DNA of 64,000 nt from Bacillus sp. SD088 (GTDB lineage: Bacteria > Bacillota > Bacilli > Bacillales > Bacillaceae_C). The position numbers and the translations under genes are program-made. The stretch lies in NCBI RefSeq assembly GCF_017355205.1, contig NZ_JADIJK010000003.1, positions 62,001 through 126,000 of the forward strand, given 5' to 3'. Below, in pieces: positions 36,442 to 44,882 of this stretch (the first letter of the stretch is position 1; every line of letters starts with the position of its first letter). Under the pieces are notes generated by a model. It was not told the origin of the DNA and did no database searches. It saw nothing but the letters and a program-made list of their open reading frames with translations.

Positions 36442-38005
36442 CCTTTTATTTTTATTAATCGCCAGTTTTAGTATCCAACCCTGGCCTTCCATTATGCTGA
36501 CGATTGCACAAATTGTTTATATTCCCATCGTATTGCAACTCGTATCCAAACAACAAGATTGGTTGAACAGATTGTATTACTATTTCTCCATTCCTGCTTA
36601 CGGAGCTGTCGCTTTTTTACAATGGACAGACCAAACTTCTTGGGATGGCTGGGTCGCTGCGATTTATTTCCTATTTACGATCATGGTAGCGATCTATGGA
36701 GTAAGTCGATTTTTACAAAGAGGTTTCGTACATTTAGAGGAATTTTCCATCGATCTAGGACTTATTTATTTGGCGATGGGAGGAGCTTGGTTTTGGGCAT
36801 ATGAAGCCGGATGGAACACCGGTTTTTCAGCGATCCTTACCTGGCTAACCGCGATCCATTTTCATTATTCCGCCTTTCTATTACCAATTTTTATTGGCTT
36901 CTTAGGAAGACAGGCAAAGTCGACAGCCTATCGCTGGATCAGCCCTTTGCTTTTAGTATCTCCGCTTATTGTCGCGATTGGCATCACTTTTGCCCGTTGG
37001 ATTGAGTTGCTTTCGGTCCTCCTCTATATCATTGGCATTGGCGGATTAATTTTCTTAGCCTTTCGATGCGCTCTTCAAAACCTTTGGCAAAAACTGCTCG
37101 TGCGCCTTTCATTTCTCTCATTAGCTGTCACGATTAGTTTTTCACTTTTATATGCCTATGGCAACATATCACATTTATTTATTGTTAATATTGATTTCAT
37201 GCTTCGTTTTCATGGTTTACTGAATTGTGTTGTGTTCGCTCTCTTTGGCGTAGTGGGATGGTCGCTCCATGTCCCTTCCCAAAAAACAAGCAGCTCTGCT
37301 TTTCCGATTAGCCAGATCCGCGGAGGATTGGTGATTGGGGAAAAACTTATGGAAATAATAAAAAATGACCGTAATGGCCCTTCTTATCGAGGATTAGTCG
37401 ATGATATGCGTGTTTATGGGGTGAATAAACAAGCACTCTCTCCTACGATTATTGATTTTTACGAACGGACAATTGATTATCGACTTTCCGCAAAAATTAA
37501 CTGGTCTAGTTGGTTTAAACCCTTGGCCGCTCTCTATCGAATATGGAGTAAATGTATGCAACAAATCAATTTACCCATTCATCACCGTGAAATCGAGATG
37601 ACAGGGGGCATCTGGGGGATTCGCAAGGATTTAGACGGACGAACAGCGCCTCGCGCCTGGCTACGAAAAATTGAAGATGAAATCGTGTTTGTCGCCCTTT
37701 ATTCTGAACACAGAACAAACGAAAGAAACTATATGAATATTGCGCTACCGCTTCCGTGGTCTGCAATGACTGGAATCTTAGATGTAAAACCTTTAGGATC
37801 CGGCTTACAACTAACAAGCAAAAAAGACCAGCAACAATCTGATGCTGGCATTTATCTCACCTGGAAAAAGTATGTATTCAAACTACCTCTGGAAGAATGC
37901 TTCCATATCGAAGAGGTGCAAACAGGAGAATTGCGTGCCAAACATAAGATGTGGATCTTCGGCCTTCCTTTTCTAAAAATTGATTATAAAATTAAGCAAA
38001 AATAA
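36410..38005 (+). CDS. yndJ: YndJ-like membrane protein
   Basis: A 531-residue protein. About ten membrane segments fill the first 310 residues, with HFHYSAFLLPIFIGFLGRQA typical of the YndJ family. A soluble C-terminal half of about 215 residues (RTAPRAWLRKIEDE, FGLPFLKIDYKIK) looks like the DUF4166-type fold in the previous gene, but this is only a resemblance. Function unknown. Start ATG 36410 (MKLRPFILVHSLLFLL) is preceded by GGAGAG; ATG 36371 lies deep in yndH. Confidence 0.78.
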   Translation: MKLRPFILVHSLLFLLIASFSIQPWPSIMLTIAQIVYIPIVLQLVSKQQDWLNRLYYYFSIPAYGAVAFLQWTDQTSWDGWVAAIYFLFTIMVAIYGVSRFLQRGFVHLEEFSIDLGLIYLAMGGAWFWAYEAGWNTGFSAILTWLTAIHFHYSAFLLPIFIGFLGRQAKSTAYRWISPLLLVSPLIVAIGITFARWIELLSVLLYIIGIGGLIFLAFRCALQNLWQKLLVRLSFLSLAVTISFSLLYAYGNISHLFIVNIDFMLRFHGLLNCVVFALFGVVGWSLHVPSQKTSSSAFPISQIRGGLVIGEKLMEIIKNDRNGPSYRGLVDDMRVYGVNKQALSPTIIDFYERTIDYRLSAKINWSSWFKPLAALYRIWSKCMQQINLPIHHREIEMTGGIWGIRKDLDGRTAPRAWLRKIEDEIVFVALYSEHRTNERNYMNIALPLPWSAMTGILDVKPLGSGLQLTSKKDQQQSDAGIYLTWKKYVFKLPLEECFHIEEVQTGELRAKHKMWIFGLPFLKIDYKIKQK

Positions 38006-38008
38006 AGC

Positions 38009-38121
38009 GAGACTTGTCAGGGTGTTAGCGTCCGTTCCCCCACTCAGCCTTTTTTGACGTCTTATCGTCTTGAAGTGGGAGCTTACGGACGGTTGCACGG
38101 GATAAATGGGTCTCAAGTCTC
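38009..38121. repeat. Palindromic-arm repeat between convergent genes
   Basis: GAGACTTG (38009) and CAAGTCTC (38114-38121) are perfect inverted ends. Inside, GTCCGT/ACGGAC and CCCACT/AGTGGG pair. It shares the CTTGAAGTGGGaGCTTACGGACGGTTGCAC arm type with 42868-42940. It lies between yndJ and the secreted protein gene and could end transcription from both sides. Confidence 0.7.
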
Positions 38122-38132
38122 CTTCTTTTTCC

Positions 38133-38747
38133 TTAATTGTTTCTCTTTAATTCATGATAAACCCTTTTAAATTCCTTTCTAAACTCCGCTTTCTTTACAT
38201 TGCGATTTTGTGCAATGTCATAAAACTTTTTCCCTGCCTTATGTTCATTCACAATATCCACCAAGGCACTATTGCTTAACTTTGCAATAATCGCAGCGTT
38301 CATTATATGATGAGTCTCCAAGGAATTTTCTGCTTGGATTTTTTTCAATTCTTCTGGAGAGATAGCAGAATATCCAGCGATATATCCGAGAATTTCTTCT
38401 TGATGATCTTTATAAAACTTTTTCATCTTCTTATGCTTGGCTTTCATTTTCTTATGCTTTGCCTTTATTTCCTTCACATCGATGCCAAAATGACTAGCCG
38501 TTTTTTCCCAAGATTTGCTTTTTTGATGGTGATTCAATACATCCTCAATATCTTTTCTCGCAAGGTGAGCAATCCCCTTTGCATGAAAAATATCTTTTTT
38601 TGAATAACCTTTGTCAATCAATGACTGAAATTCCTCTTGATCCATGTGAAAATGAGTCGTTTCATGAGCTGCTGCATTTCCAGTCAGGGTACTTATTGCA
38701 ATGAAAGAAATACAAAGTGCAATTACAAATGTTTTTAACTTTATCAA
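38133..38747 (-). CDS. Secreted protein of unknown function with internal repeat
   Basis: A 204-residue protein with a signal peptide (hydrophobic 6-22, cleavage after NAAA). The mature part is rich in Lys, His and Glu. Two similar units are visible: GIAHLARKDIEDVLNHHQ.. (about 57-95) and IIAKLSNSALVDIVNEHK.. (about 153-190), separated by a short KAKHKKM duplication. No family recognised. The start is TTG with GGGAG nine bases upstream. Single gene. Confidence 0.7.
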   Translation of the reverse strand: MIKLKTFVIALCISFIAISTLTGNAAAHETTHFHMDQEEFQSLIDKGYSKKDIFHAKGIAHLARKDIEDVLNHHQKSKSWEKTASHFGIDVKEIKAKHKKMKAKHKKMKKFYKDHQEEILGYIAGYSAISPEELKKIQAENSLETHHIMNAAIIAKLSNSALVDIVNEHKAGKKFYDIAQNRNVKKAEFRKEFKRVYHELKRNN

Positions 38748-38860
38748 ATCCGAGCACTCCCTTTTTGATTATTTCGCTTGTTAGTGTAACCAAAAAAGGA
38801 AAAATCATTAAAAACAATGCTCTCTATTCTCTTTTTATTAATATTGGCTGAAGAAGTCTG

Positions 38861-40159
38861 TTATTTTGAGTGAACTTCATGAATTATAGCATCTTCATCT
38901 AACTGGGAATCTTTTAAGGCAATTATAGCCCCAAGTGATTGGAATGTTTCAACCACATTTTCGTATCCACGTTCGATGTGCTGAATACCAGTAATCTTTG
39001 TTTCCCCTTCTGCCACAAGCCCCGCAAGGATTAAACAAATACCCGCCCTTATGTCAGAAGCGTGGACGAGCGCGCCATTCAAAGGCGTTCCTCCCTTGAT
39101 GAAAGAAACTCCTGAACGGACTTTCATATCCGCTCCCATTCTTCTTAACTGCTGGACATGATGAAAACGCTGGGGATACACTTTATCACTAATAATACTT
39201 TTACCCGGCGCTTGTGTAAGTAATGCCGTTAAAGGTTGTTGTATATCTGTCGGAAACCCAGGATACATAGATGTTCTTACTCTCGAGGCTTTTATAATAC
39301 CATCGGAGTGTGCGGTGATCGATTGATCATCCACCTGGATCGTTAACCCGATTTCCCTGAGCTTTAAAATGCATGCAGTTAAATGATCAGGAATAACATC
39401 CTGTACCGTGACAGTCCCGCCTTTCATTCCAGCTGATATTAAAAAAGCACCTGCAATTAAACGATCGGGGATAACACGATGAACGCCACCCTTTAAATGT
39501 GGAACTCCAGTAATACGGATCGTGTCTGTTCCAGCTCCACTGATCTTGGCGCCTATTTTATTTAATAAAATTGCTGTATCAATCACTTCCGGATCACGAG
39601 CCGCATTTAATAAGATCGTACTTCCTTTGGCTCGCACAGCCGCTAACATGATGTTAATCGTGCCACCTGAAGTAATCCGGTCAAAATAAATTGTTTCCCC
39701 TTTTAGTTCAGTCGCTTCCACTTCATAATAATCCTTGTGAAAGGTAAATTTCGCCCCCATCATTTGCAATGCTTTGATATGCTGATCCATCGGACGACTA
39801 ACAAAATCATCTCCACCAGGATAACCTAGCGATATTTTGCCAAACTTCGCTAGTAAAGCACCCACAAAATAATAAGCTGTTCTAAAAGCGGAAGATTTTT
39901 TTGGATCGAGACATGTGTGATGAATCTTCCTAGGATCAATCTGCACTGCCCCCGAAGAATCACGATACATTGTACAGCCAATTTCGTTTGCTATTTTACA
40001 TATGACCCGAAAATCAGAGATATTTGGAACACCGAGTAAGGTTACCTCATCATCAGCTAAACAGGATGCCGCTAGCAAAGCTAATGAGCTATTTTTAGAA
40101 CCTGGGATATGAATTTCACCTTGTAATTCTGGAGAGGATTGTACACTAATCCATTTCAT
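38861..40159 (-). CDS. MurA-like enolpyruvyl transferase with Asp in place of catalytic Cys
   Basis: A 432-residue protein of the UDP-GlcNAc 1-carboxyvinyltransferase fold. Conserved: PGSKNSSLALLAA (Lys22, Asn23), GFPTDIQQPLTALL (Asp base), YPQRFHHVQQLRRMGAD, SDIRAGICLILAGL and HIERGYENVVE. The loop that normally reads PGGCxIGxRP reads YPGGDDFVSRPMD, so Asp117 replaces the Cys attacked by fosfomycin. It overlaps the DeoR gene by 14 bases and sits in an aminosugar locus, so it may be a specialised paralogue rather than the housekeeping MurA. Confidence 0.85.
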   Translation of the reverse strand: MKWISVQSSPELQGEIHIPGSKNSSLALLAASCLADDEVTLLGVPNISDFRVICKIANEIGCTMYRDSSGAVQIDPRKIHHTCLDPKKSSAFRTAYYFVGALLAKFGKISLGYPGGDDFVSRPMDQHIKALQMMGAKFTFHKDYYEVEATELKGETIYFDRITSGGTINIMLAAVRAKGSTILLNAARDPEVIDTAILLNKIGAKISGAGTDTIRITGVPHLKGGVHRVIPDRLIAGAFLISAGMKGGTVTVQDVIPDHLTACILKLREIGLTIQVDDQSITAHSDGIIKASRVRTSMYPGFPTDIQQPLTALLTQAPGKSIISDKVYPQRFHHVQQLRRMGADMKVRSGVSFIKGGTPLNGALVHASDIRAGICLILAGLVAEGETKITGIQHIERGYENVVETFQSLGAIIALKDSQLDEDAIIHEVHSK

Positions 40160-40958
40160 CTATTTCACTTCCATTCTCTTCTTCATCTGCAAATATGATA
40201 TCAACATTTCTTTTTCTAATTTCTTGAATTGCTCTTTCCGGTGCTGCTTGATCTGTTATCACGAGATCGATCGTTTCAATCGGAGTAGAAGTAATAAACA
40301 TTTGTTGTCCTAACTTCTCATGTGGTACAAGACAAATGTTTTTACGGGAAACTTGGGCAACAGTGCGAGCAAAAGCCCCACTCTCTGGTGTTGCAGTACT
40401 AATTCCATCCCCAGAAACTCCACCACCTGTTAAAAAGCCAATATCTAATGTAAACTTGCTCATCATTTCAATCGCTAATATATCAATCATACTGCCAGCC
40501 GATTCCGCTCGCAATTTTCCACCGATTAAGTAGGATGTAATATTGTCCTGCATTCGAATGAGTGCAGCAATTTTCATTGAATTGGTGATTACAGTAAAAG
40601 GAATATCTGTGGGAAGATATTTCAACATTCCATATTGAATGCCAGCACCACCTATATAGACCGTATCATCTTGCTTAATATAAGAAGCTGCTAGCTTGGA
40701 AATCGCATTTTGGTGAGGAGCACCTTCTCCGTATCGCTGTGATTCCGGTTGTGGCAAGGTCCGAACCTTTGGATTGGAAGACCTTGATATCGCTCCCCCA
40801 TACGTCTTTTGTAGTAAACCCTGTTCCTCCATAATCGTTAAATCCCTGCGTATAGAGTCAACAGACATTTCGAACAACTCAGATAGATCCTTTGCAATAA
40901 CTCGGCCTTCTTGCTTTAATAGTTCTAAGATCTTCTGCCTTCGTTCCTCTGCTAACAT
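40146..40958 (-). CDS. DeoR-family transcriptional regulator
   Basis: A 270-residue DeoR/GlpR repressor. The N-terminal helix-turn-helix is ERRQKILELLKQEGRVIAKD then SVDSIRRDL and KTYGGAIS. The C-terminal sugar-phosphate sensor domain includes YIGGAGIQYGMLKYLP and FLTGGGVSGDGIS. Start ATG 40958 has AAAGG nine bases upstream; ATG 40967 touches it. It forms an operon with the MurA-like gene and is probably autoregulated through the direct repeats at 41014 and 41046. Confidence 0.9.
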   Translation of the reverse strand: MLAEERRQKILELLKQEGRVIAKDLSELFEMSVDSIRRDLTIMEEQGLLQKTYGGAISRSSNPKVRTLPQPESQRYGEGAPHQNAISKLAASYIKQDDTVYIGGAGIQYGMLKYLPTDIPFTVITNSMKIAALIRMQDNITSYLIGGKLRAESAGSMIDILAIEMMSKFTLDIGFLTGGGVSGDGISTATPESGAFARTVAQVSRKNICLVPHEKLGQQMFITSTPIETIDLVITDQAAPERAIQEIRKRNVDIIFADEEENGSEIDEMD

Positions 40959-41002
40959 CCTATTCATCCTTTCAAACTAACATCTGCCCTCTTCTTCTTA
41001 TT

Positions 41003-41053
41003 ATTATGCCGGATGTTTCACTTTTGTCAATAAATTCATTCGTTTTGTTTCAC
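41003..41053 (-). promoter_or_regulatory. DeoR-gene promoter with flanking direct repeats
   Basis: TTGACA (41025-41030), 16 bases, CATAAT (41003-41008) on the minus strand. The octamer GTGAAACA occurs twice, at 41014-41021 and 41046-41053, 32 bases apart, on either side of the -35 box. These are probable operator half-sites. Confidence 0.7.
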
Positions 41054-41345
41054 ATTATTGCTTTTTTTAAAAATACTTAGCTTTTCTCCCCTCAAACCAG
41101 CAAAAAACCGACGGCGCTGTATCGCCGAACGGCTTGTAATTTCATAGTTTATAAAAGTGAATAAAGCTCTACAAATGGACCGCAAATATCAAGCAAAATT
41201 CAACCAATCCACTGTGTGGGCAATGTTTCTAATGGAAGCCTATGGTTTAAGTTTTCATTTTTTATGTTTTAGTAAACATAAAAAATGAATATATTAAAAA
41301 GGACCGGACGGCCTGTAATAGAATCGCTTTAAAAGCAATCAGCAT
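41054..41345. other. Gene-free stretch with a perfect hairpin
   Basis: No gene seen. It holds CATTTTTTATGTTT-tagt-AAACATAAAAAATG (about 41258-41289), a perfect 14-base-arm palindrome of unclear role. It also has two related GCCGAACGGCTTGTAAT / CCGGACGGCCTGTAAT segments about 180 bases apart. Confidence 0.5.
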
Positions 41346-41351
41346 TAGACA

Positions 41352-41396
41352 GATAATCCGCCAATTGCTTTCTAGGTCAAGGGCGGATTATTTTTA
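41352..41396. terminator. Terminator with GGCGGATT stem, possibly bidirectional
   Basis: AATCCGCC pairs with GGCGGATT. On the plus strand it is followed by ATTTTTA. It lies directly downstream of the small minus-strand ORF at 41400-41441. Confidence 0.65.
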
Positions 41397-41399
41397 TGG

Positions 41400-41441
41400 T
41401 TAAATAACTAGGATTAAGCTTGCGAAAGTAATGGCAAGCAT
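41400..41441 (-). CDS. Possible tiny hydrophobic peptide (type I toxin-like)
   Basis: AGGGAGGTGAAGGATTA precedes ATG 41441, a strong ribosome binding site, and the reading gives only MLAITFASLILVI. The sequence resembles the hydrophobic core of short holin-like (Hol_Tox) type I toxins but lacks the usual charged tail. The hairpin at 41352-41396 follows at once. It may be a truncated toxin or a leader peptide. Small size limits confidence. Confidence 0.35.
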   Translation of the reverse strand: MLAITFASLILVI

Positions 41442-41691
41442 TAATCCTTCACCTCCCTCTCAGATTTACCGAGACAAGGGGCAAAGAAAAGGTGTTGACC
41501 CCCCTTGGAAACTTATTCTATTACATGTCCATTAATAACCTAATCAATATAGGTTAAGTGAATAGCACATTACATAGAGTTGCGCCACTCTAAATGTAAA
41601 AACAGCTATATTCCCAGTTTCATCGTATTTTCAAAGATATTTGTGCTATCAAGCGAAAGTTTAAACTGGATAACTTTTACAATTCCCTTTC

Positions 41692-42708
41692 TTATATTAC
41701 CGTTTCAATTTCAGAATACTTTTTCGCTCGCTCATCGGCCTCGATTGCTGCTTTTGTAGCTTCTAAAATATCTCTATGGGTGATCCCTATTTGTTCTCCA
41801 TTGATGCGTCGTAAGAAATCCTCTGTAATATTTCCCTCCACATTTTCTAGTTCGACACGCCTAGGTTGCTGTTCATGAGTCACTAGGAACATTAAATTCT
41901 CATTAGTAATTAAAGGGTCTCCCGATAGACGCAGCTCAGCATATCCTTTTGTACCCACGACGAAGACACGTCCATCTCCATATGTTTTGCTTGCTTCCGG
42001 TGTGTGCCAATCCACATAAAGCTGTGCGAGTATATTACCTTTTAGCAAAACTTGAAGGGAGGCAGTATCATAAAAAGTGGGATATTCCGGTAAAATATTT
42101 TTGCTTACCATTCCCTCTACCTCAATGATTTCTGCACTAGTCAACCAACGCAGCAAATCAAAATCGTGAACAGACAGATCTATTACCAATCCCCCACATT
42201 GTTCCTTAGAAAAATGCCATTTTGGACGGTTAGCAGGTTTTAATTTATGGGGTTTGCGGATGCCGATATTAACGATCTTCCCTAAATCTCCCTCATCTAT
42301 ATACCTTTTTAATGTTTGAAATGCTGGCCGATAACGTTCTGTCAAAAGCATCCCCACTTCGATTTTGCCTCGTTCTATGGTAGACTTCAATCGCCTATAG
42401 CCTTCCCGATTCGAAACAGCAGGCTTATCAACCATGATATGTTTTCCTCGCTCTTCACAAAGTTCAATCAGATCTATTTTTTGATTATTAATCGCAGAAC
42501 TTCCAACAATATCGACGTGACTTCCGAGTAAGACTTCCTTATCTTCTACAATTGGAAGCTTGTATTTGCTTGCCATGGATGTAAGCAATAGTTTATTTTC
42601 TGTTTCATACATACCCACACATTCATATCCAAGCTCTAACATTTCCTCAATAAAAATGCCAATATGTTCGTGCTGACATCCGATTATAGAAAAAGCTCTT
42701 TTATCCAT
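41692..42708 (-). CDS. Gfo/Idh/MocA-family oxidoreductase
   Basis: A 338-residue NAD(P)-dependent sugar oxidoreductase. The Rossmann start is FSIIGCQHEHIGIFIEEM, lacking the usual GxGxxG. The catalytic-lysine motif is DKPAVSNREG (in place of EKP). C-terminal domain includes LSVHDFDLLRWLTSAEIIEV. Substrate unknown; the neighbouring nagA and nagB suggest an aminosugar derivative. GGAG lies before the ATG. It is 166 bases before nagA start-to-stop on the same strand side, separated from nagA by a palindromic repeat. Confidence 0.85.
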   Translation of the reverse strand: MDKRAFSIIGCQHEHIGIFIEEMLELGYECVGMYETENKLLLTSMASKYKLPIVEDKEVLLGSHVDIVGSSAINNQKIDLIELCEERGKHIMVDKPAVSNREGYRRLKSTIERGKIEVGMLLTERYRPAFQTLKRYIDEGDLGKIVNIGIRKPHKLKPANRPKWHFSKEQCGGLVIDLSVHDFDLLRWLTSAEIIEVEGMVSKNILPEYPTFYDTASLQVLLKGNILAQLYVDWHTPEASKTYGDGRVFVVGTKGYAELRLSGDPLITNENLMFLVTHEQQPRRVELENVEGNITEDFLRRINGEQIGITHRDILEATKAAIEADERAKKYSEIETVI

Positions 42709-42867
42709 CTTGATCTCCTCACATATTATATTTGTTCGTTAGATTGGCAGCGCGCACCTCCTATAAATTTTTTGCAAGGTAGATATTTTCTCTCTCGCAA
42801 TGAAGCAAATTATAAAGAGGAATAAAGCGTGACGGCCATCAATGGGGCTTCATCCAACAGATGGTTA

Positions 42868-42940
42868 GCGAGACTTATCGTCCGTTAGTCTCATTGTCTT
42901 GAAGCGGAGGCTTACGGACGGTTGCACTGGGATATACGAG
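42868..42940. repeat. Palindromic-arm repeat forming the nagA 3' end
   Basis: Shares GCGAGACTT, CGTCCGTTAG and CTTGAAGCGGAGGCTTACGG with 38009-38121. GTCCGT and ACGGAC pair. The last roughly 20 codons of nagA, including its stop at 42875, lie within it. Confidence 0.65.
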
Positions 42941-44071
42941 TGTTCCAGCTTTATAAGTTTGCAGTATATTCACATGTTTATCTTCCAAGTTAAAAACGAC
43001 CAAATCGGCAGGCGCTCCTTCGATCAGACCTTTTTGCGTTGGAAGCTTCATAAAAGTAGAAGGGCGAATGGCGGCCATTTCCCACGCTTCCCATAAATTA
43101 CATAAGCCTGTTTTTAAAAGATAAGTGACCCCGTCTTTGAGCATTTTTACTGAACCTGCCAATAGATTGGGATTTGCCTGTAAATATAGCTTGCCTTCGG
43201 GTGTCAGCACTACCTTACCACCAATATGTGTTTCATACTCACCAGCTTCAAGCCCACTTAAGTAGACTGCATCACTAACTAACATTGATTGAAAGCCCTT
43301 TGTTTTCATCGCCACTTTTAGGAATGATTCTGGTAAGTGGAATCCGTCGGCAATGAGACATGTCCAAAGATCATCTTGTGCTAATTGCTCCCAAATATAA
43401 TTTGGGTGACGTGGAAGATTAACATGTGCACCATTCCCTAAATGTGTTGACATTTTAGCTCCAGCTGCAACGGCTTTTTGTATTTGTTCAGGAGTCGCGG
43501 CTGTGTGCCCAATCGCAACCACCACGTCGTTTTCTACACATTTTGATATAAAATCAAATGAACCGGTCCATTCGGGAGAGAGTGTGATGATTTTAATCAT
43601 CCCTCTCGCAGCATTTTGCCAGGTCTGAAAAAGATCCCAGTCAGGAGCTTTGATGTATTCCTTCCCATGTGCACCTCTAGGACCATCTTCTGGAGAGATA
43701 AACGGTCCTTCAAGATGGATTCCGGTTATACATTGTTGAACTTGTTGATCACTTGCTTTCGCAATGACTTCCACTGCCTTTTCGATGGCTTCATCATGAT
43801 TCGTTATGATGGTTGGACAATAAGAAGTGACTCCTTCTCTCCATAGGGCTCTTGTTATCTGTTCAACAAGTTCTTGAGAGATTGGCAGTGTATTAAAATC
43901 ATTCCTTCCATAACCATTTATTTGTAAATCAACCAGCCCTGGAGCAATATATGGAAGTCCCCTCTCCCTTTGTTTGGCAACAGCTTGTATTTGACTAATT
44001 GTCCCCTCTTCTATTGATACAAAAATCTGTTCACCCGTAGCATAATGAATCCCTTCGATCACCGTTTTCAT
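42875..44071 (-). CDS. nagA: N-acetylglucosamine-6-phosphate deacetylase
   Basis: A 398-residue amidohydrolase (CE9) that converts GlcNAc-6-P to GlcN-6-P and acetate. Metal and active-site motifs: GLVDLQINGYGRNDFN, HLEGPFISPEDGPRGAH, AIGHTAATPEQI, MSTHLGNGAH and the catalytic Asp in LVSDAV. The C-terminal tail after GTLVYPS is encoded by a repeat element and looks foreign (ending DNETNGR). Start ATG 44071 (MKTVIEGIHYATG) lies seven bases after the nagB stop; ATG 44104 would overlap nagB. Confidence 0.92.
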   Translation of the reverse strand: MKTVIEGIHYATGEQIFVSIEEGTISQIQAVAKQRERGLPYIAPGLVDLQINGYGRNDFNTLPISQELVEQITRALWREGVTSYCPTIITNHDEAIEKAVEVIAKASDQQVQQCITGIHLEGPFISPEDGPRGAHGKEYIKAPDWDLFQTWQNAARGMIKIITLSPEWTGSFDFISKCVENDVVVAIGHTAATPEQIQKAVAAGAKMSTHLGNGAHVNLPRHPNYIWEQLAQDDLWTCLIADGFHLPESFLKVAMKTKGFQSMLVSDAVYLSGLEAGEYETHIGGKVVLTPEGKLYLQANPNLLAGSVKMLKDGVTYLLKTGLCNLWEAWEMAAIRPSTFMKLPTQKGLIEGAPADLVVFNLEDKHVNILQTYKAGTLVYPSATVRKPPLQDNETNGR

Positions 44072-44078
44072 TTTATGC

Positions 44079-44855
44079 TCACTCACTACCATAAGAGTCC
44101 TCATCTAAATAAAGGATACAATTTGGATGACGTCGCAAAACAGTTGCTGGATTTTTGCTTGAAATCGGGTTGTTTAATGTTTCCTTCACCGCAACCTTCT
44201 TTGTCTTCCCTGGAACAATACAATATAGATAGTTTCCCGACATTAATGCAGGTATCGTTAAAGTAAGTGCATGTGTTGGCACATCGTCAATCGTCGGAAA
44301 GCATCCGTCATTTACTTGTTGTTGACGGGAGATCTCATCTAACTCCACCGCTTTAATAAATTGTGGATCTTCAAAGTCTGCTACCGGCGGATCATTAAAA
44401 GCGATATGACCATTCTCACCAATTCCTAAACAAACGATATCCACTGGAGCTTCTTTTAAAAGCTGGCTATACCGTTTACATTCTTTTGTTGCATCATTTG
44501 AACTATCAATTAAATGGATGGTACCTGGTTTAACATGATCAAAAAGCTGATCTGTTAAAAATGTACTAAATCGTTGTGGCGATTCAGCTGATAACCCTAT
44601 ATATTCATCCATATGAAAAACTGTAATACGACTCCAATCGATATCTGGAGCCTGCCTTAATGTTTCAAGAAATTCATTTTGAGATGGAGCTGAGGCAAAG
44701 ATCATTCGAATGTTGGCTTTTTCCTGTAAAAGTTCTTTCATTTTTGCTATAACATCTACTGCTGCAGCCTTCCCCATCGCTTTTCTACTTTCATATACTC
44801 TAACAGTTAAGTTTCCGACCTTTTCCTTTTTAATAGGATGTATAAGTAGATTCAA
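44079..44855 (-). CDS. nagB: Glucosamine-6-phosphate deaminase-like protein
   Basis: A 258-residue protein of the NagB/6-phosphogluconolactonase family, converting GlcN-6-P to fructose-6-P and ammonia. Active-site motifs FHMDEYIGL and GIGENGHIAFNDP are intact. The phosphate-binding loop reads FASAPSQNEFL instead of the classical ATGSTPxxxY, marking a divergent clade. The start is TTG. It directly precedes nagA, so the two steps are co-expressed. Confidence 0.88.
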   Translation of the reverse strand: MNLLIHPIKKEKVGNLTVRVYESRKAMGKAAAVDVIAKMKELLQEKANIRMIFASAPSQNEFLETLRQAPDIDWSRITVFHMDEYIGLSAESPQRFSTFLTDQLFDHVKPGTIHLIDSSNDATKECKRYSQLLKEAPVDIVCLGIGENGHIAFNDPPVADFEDPQFIKAVELDEISRQQQVNDGCFPTIDDVPTHALTLTIPALMSGNYLYCIVPGKTKKVAVKETLNNPISSKNPATVLRRHPNCILYLDEDSYGSE

Positions 44856-44882
44856 CTTGTAAATAACCCCTTTCCCTGTTTC

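Noticed and set aside
41258-41289. Perfect A/T hairpin considered as a terminator
   Set aside because: No gene ends there on either strand and the sequence after it is not a T-run; listed only as structure in a gene-free stretch.
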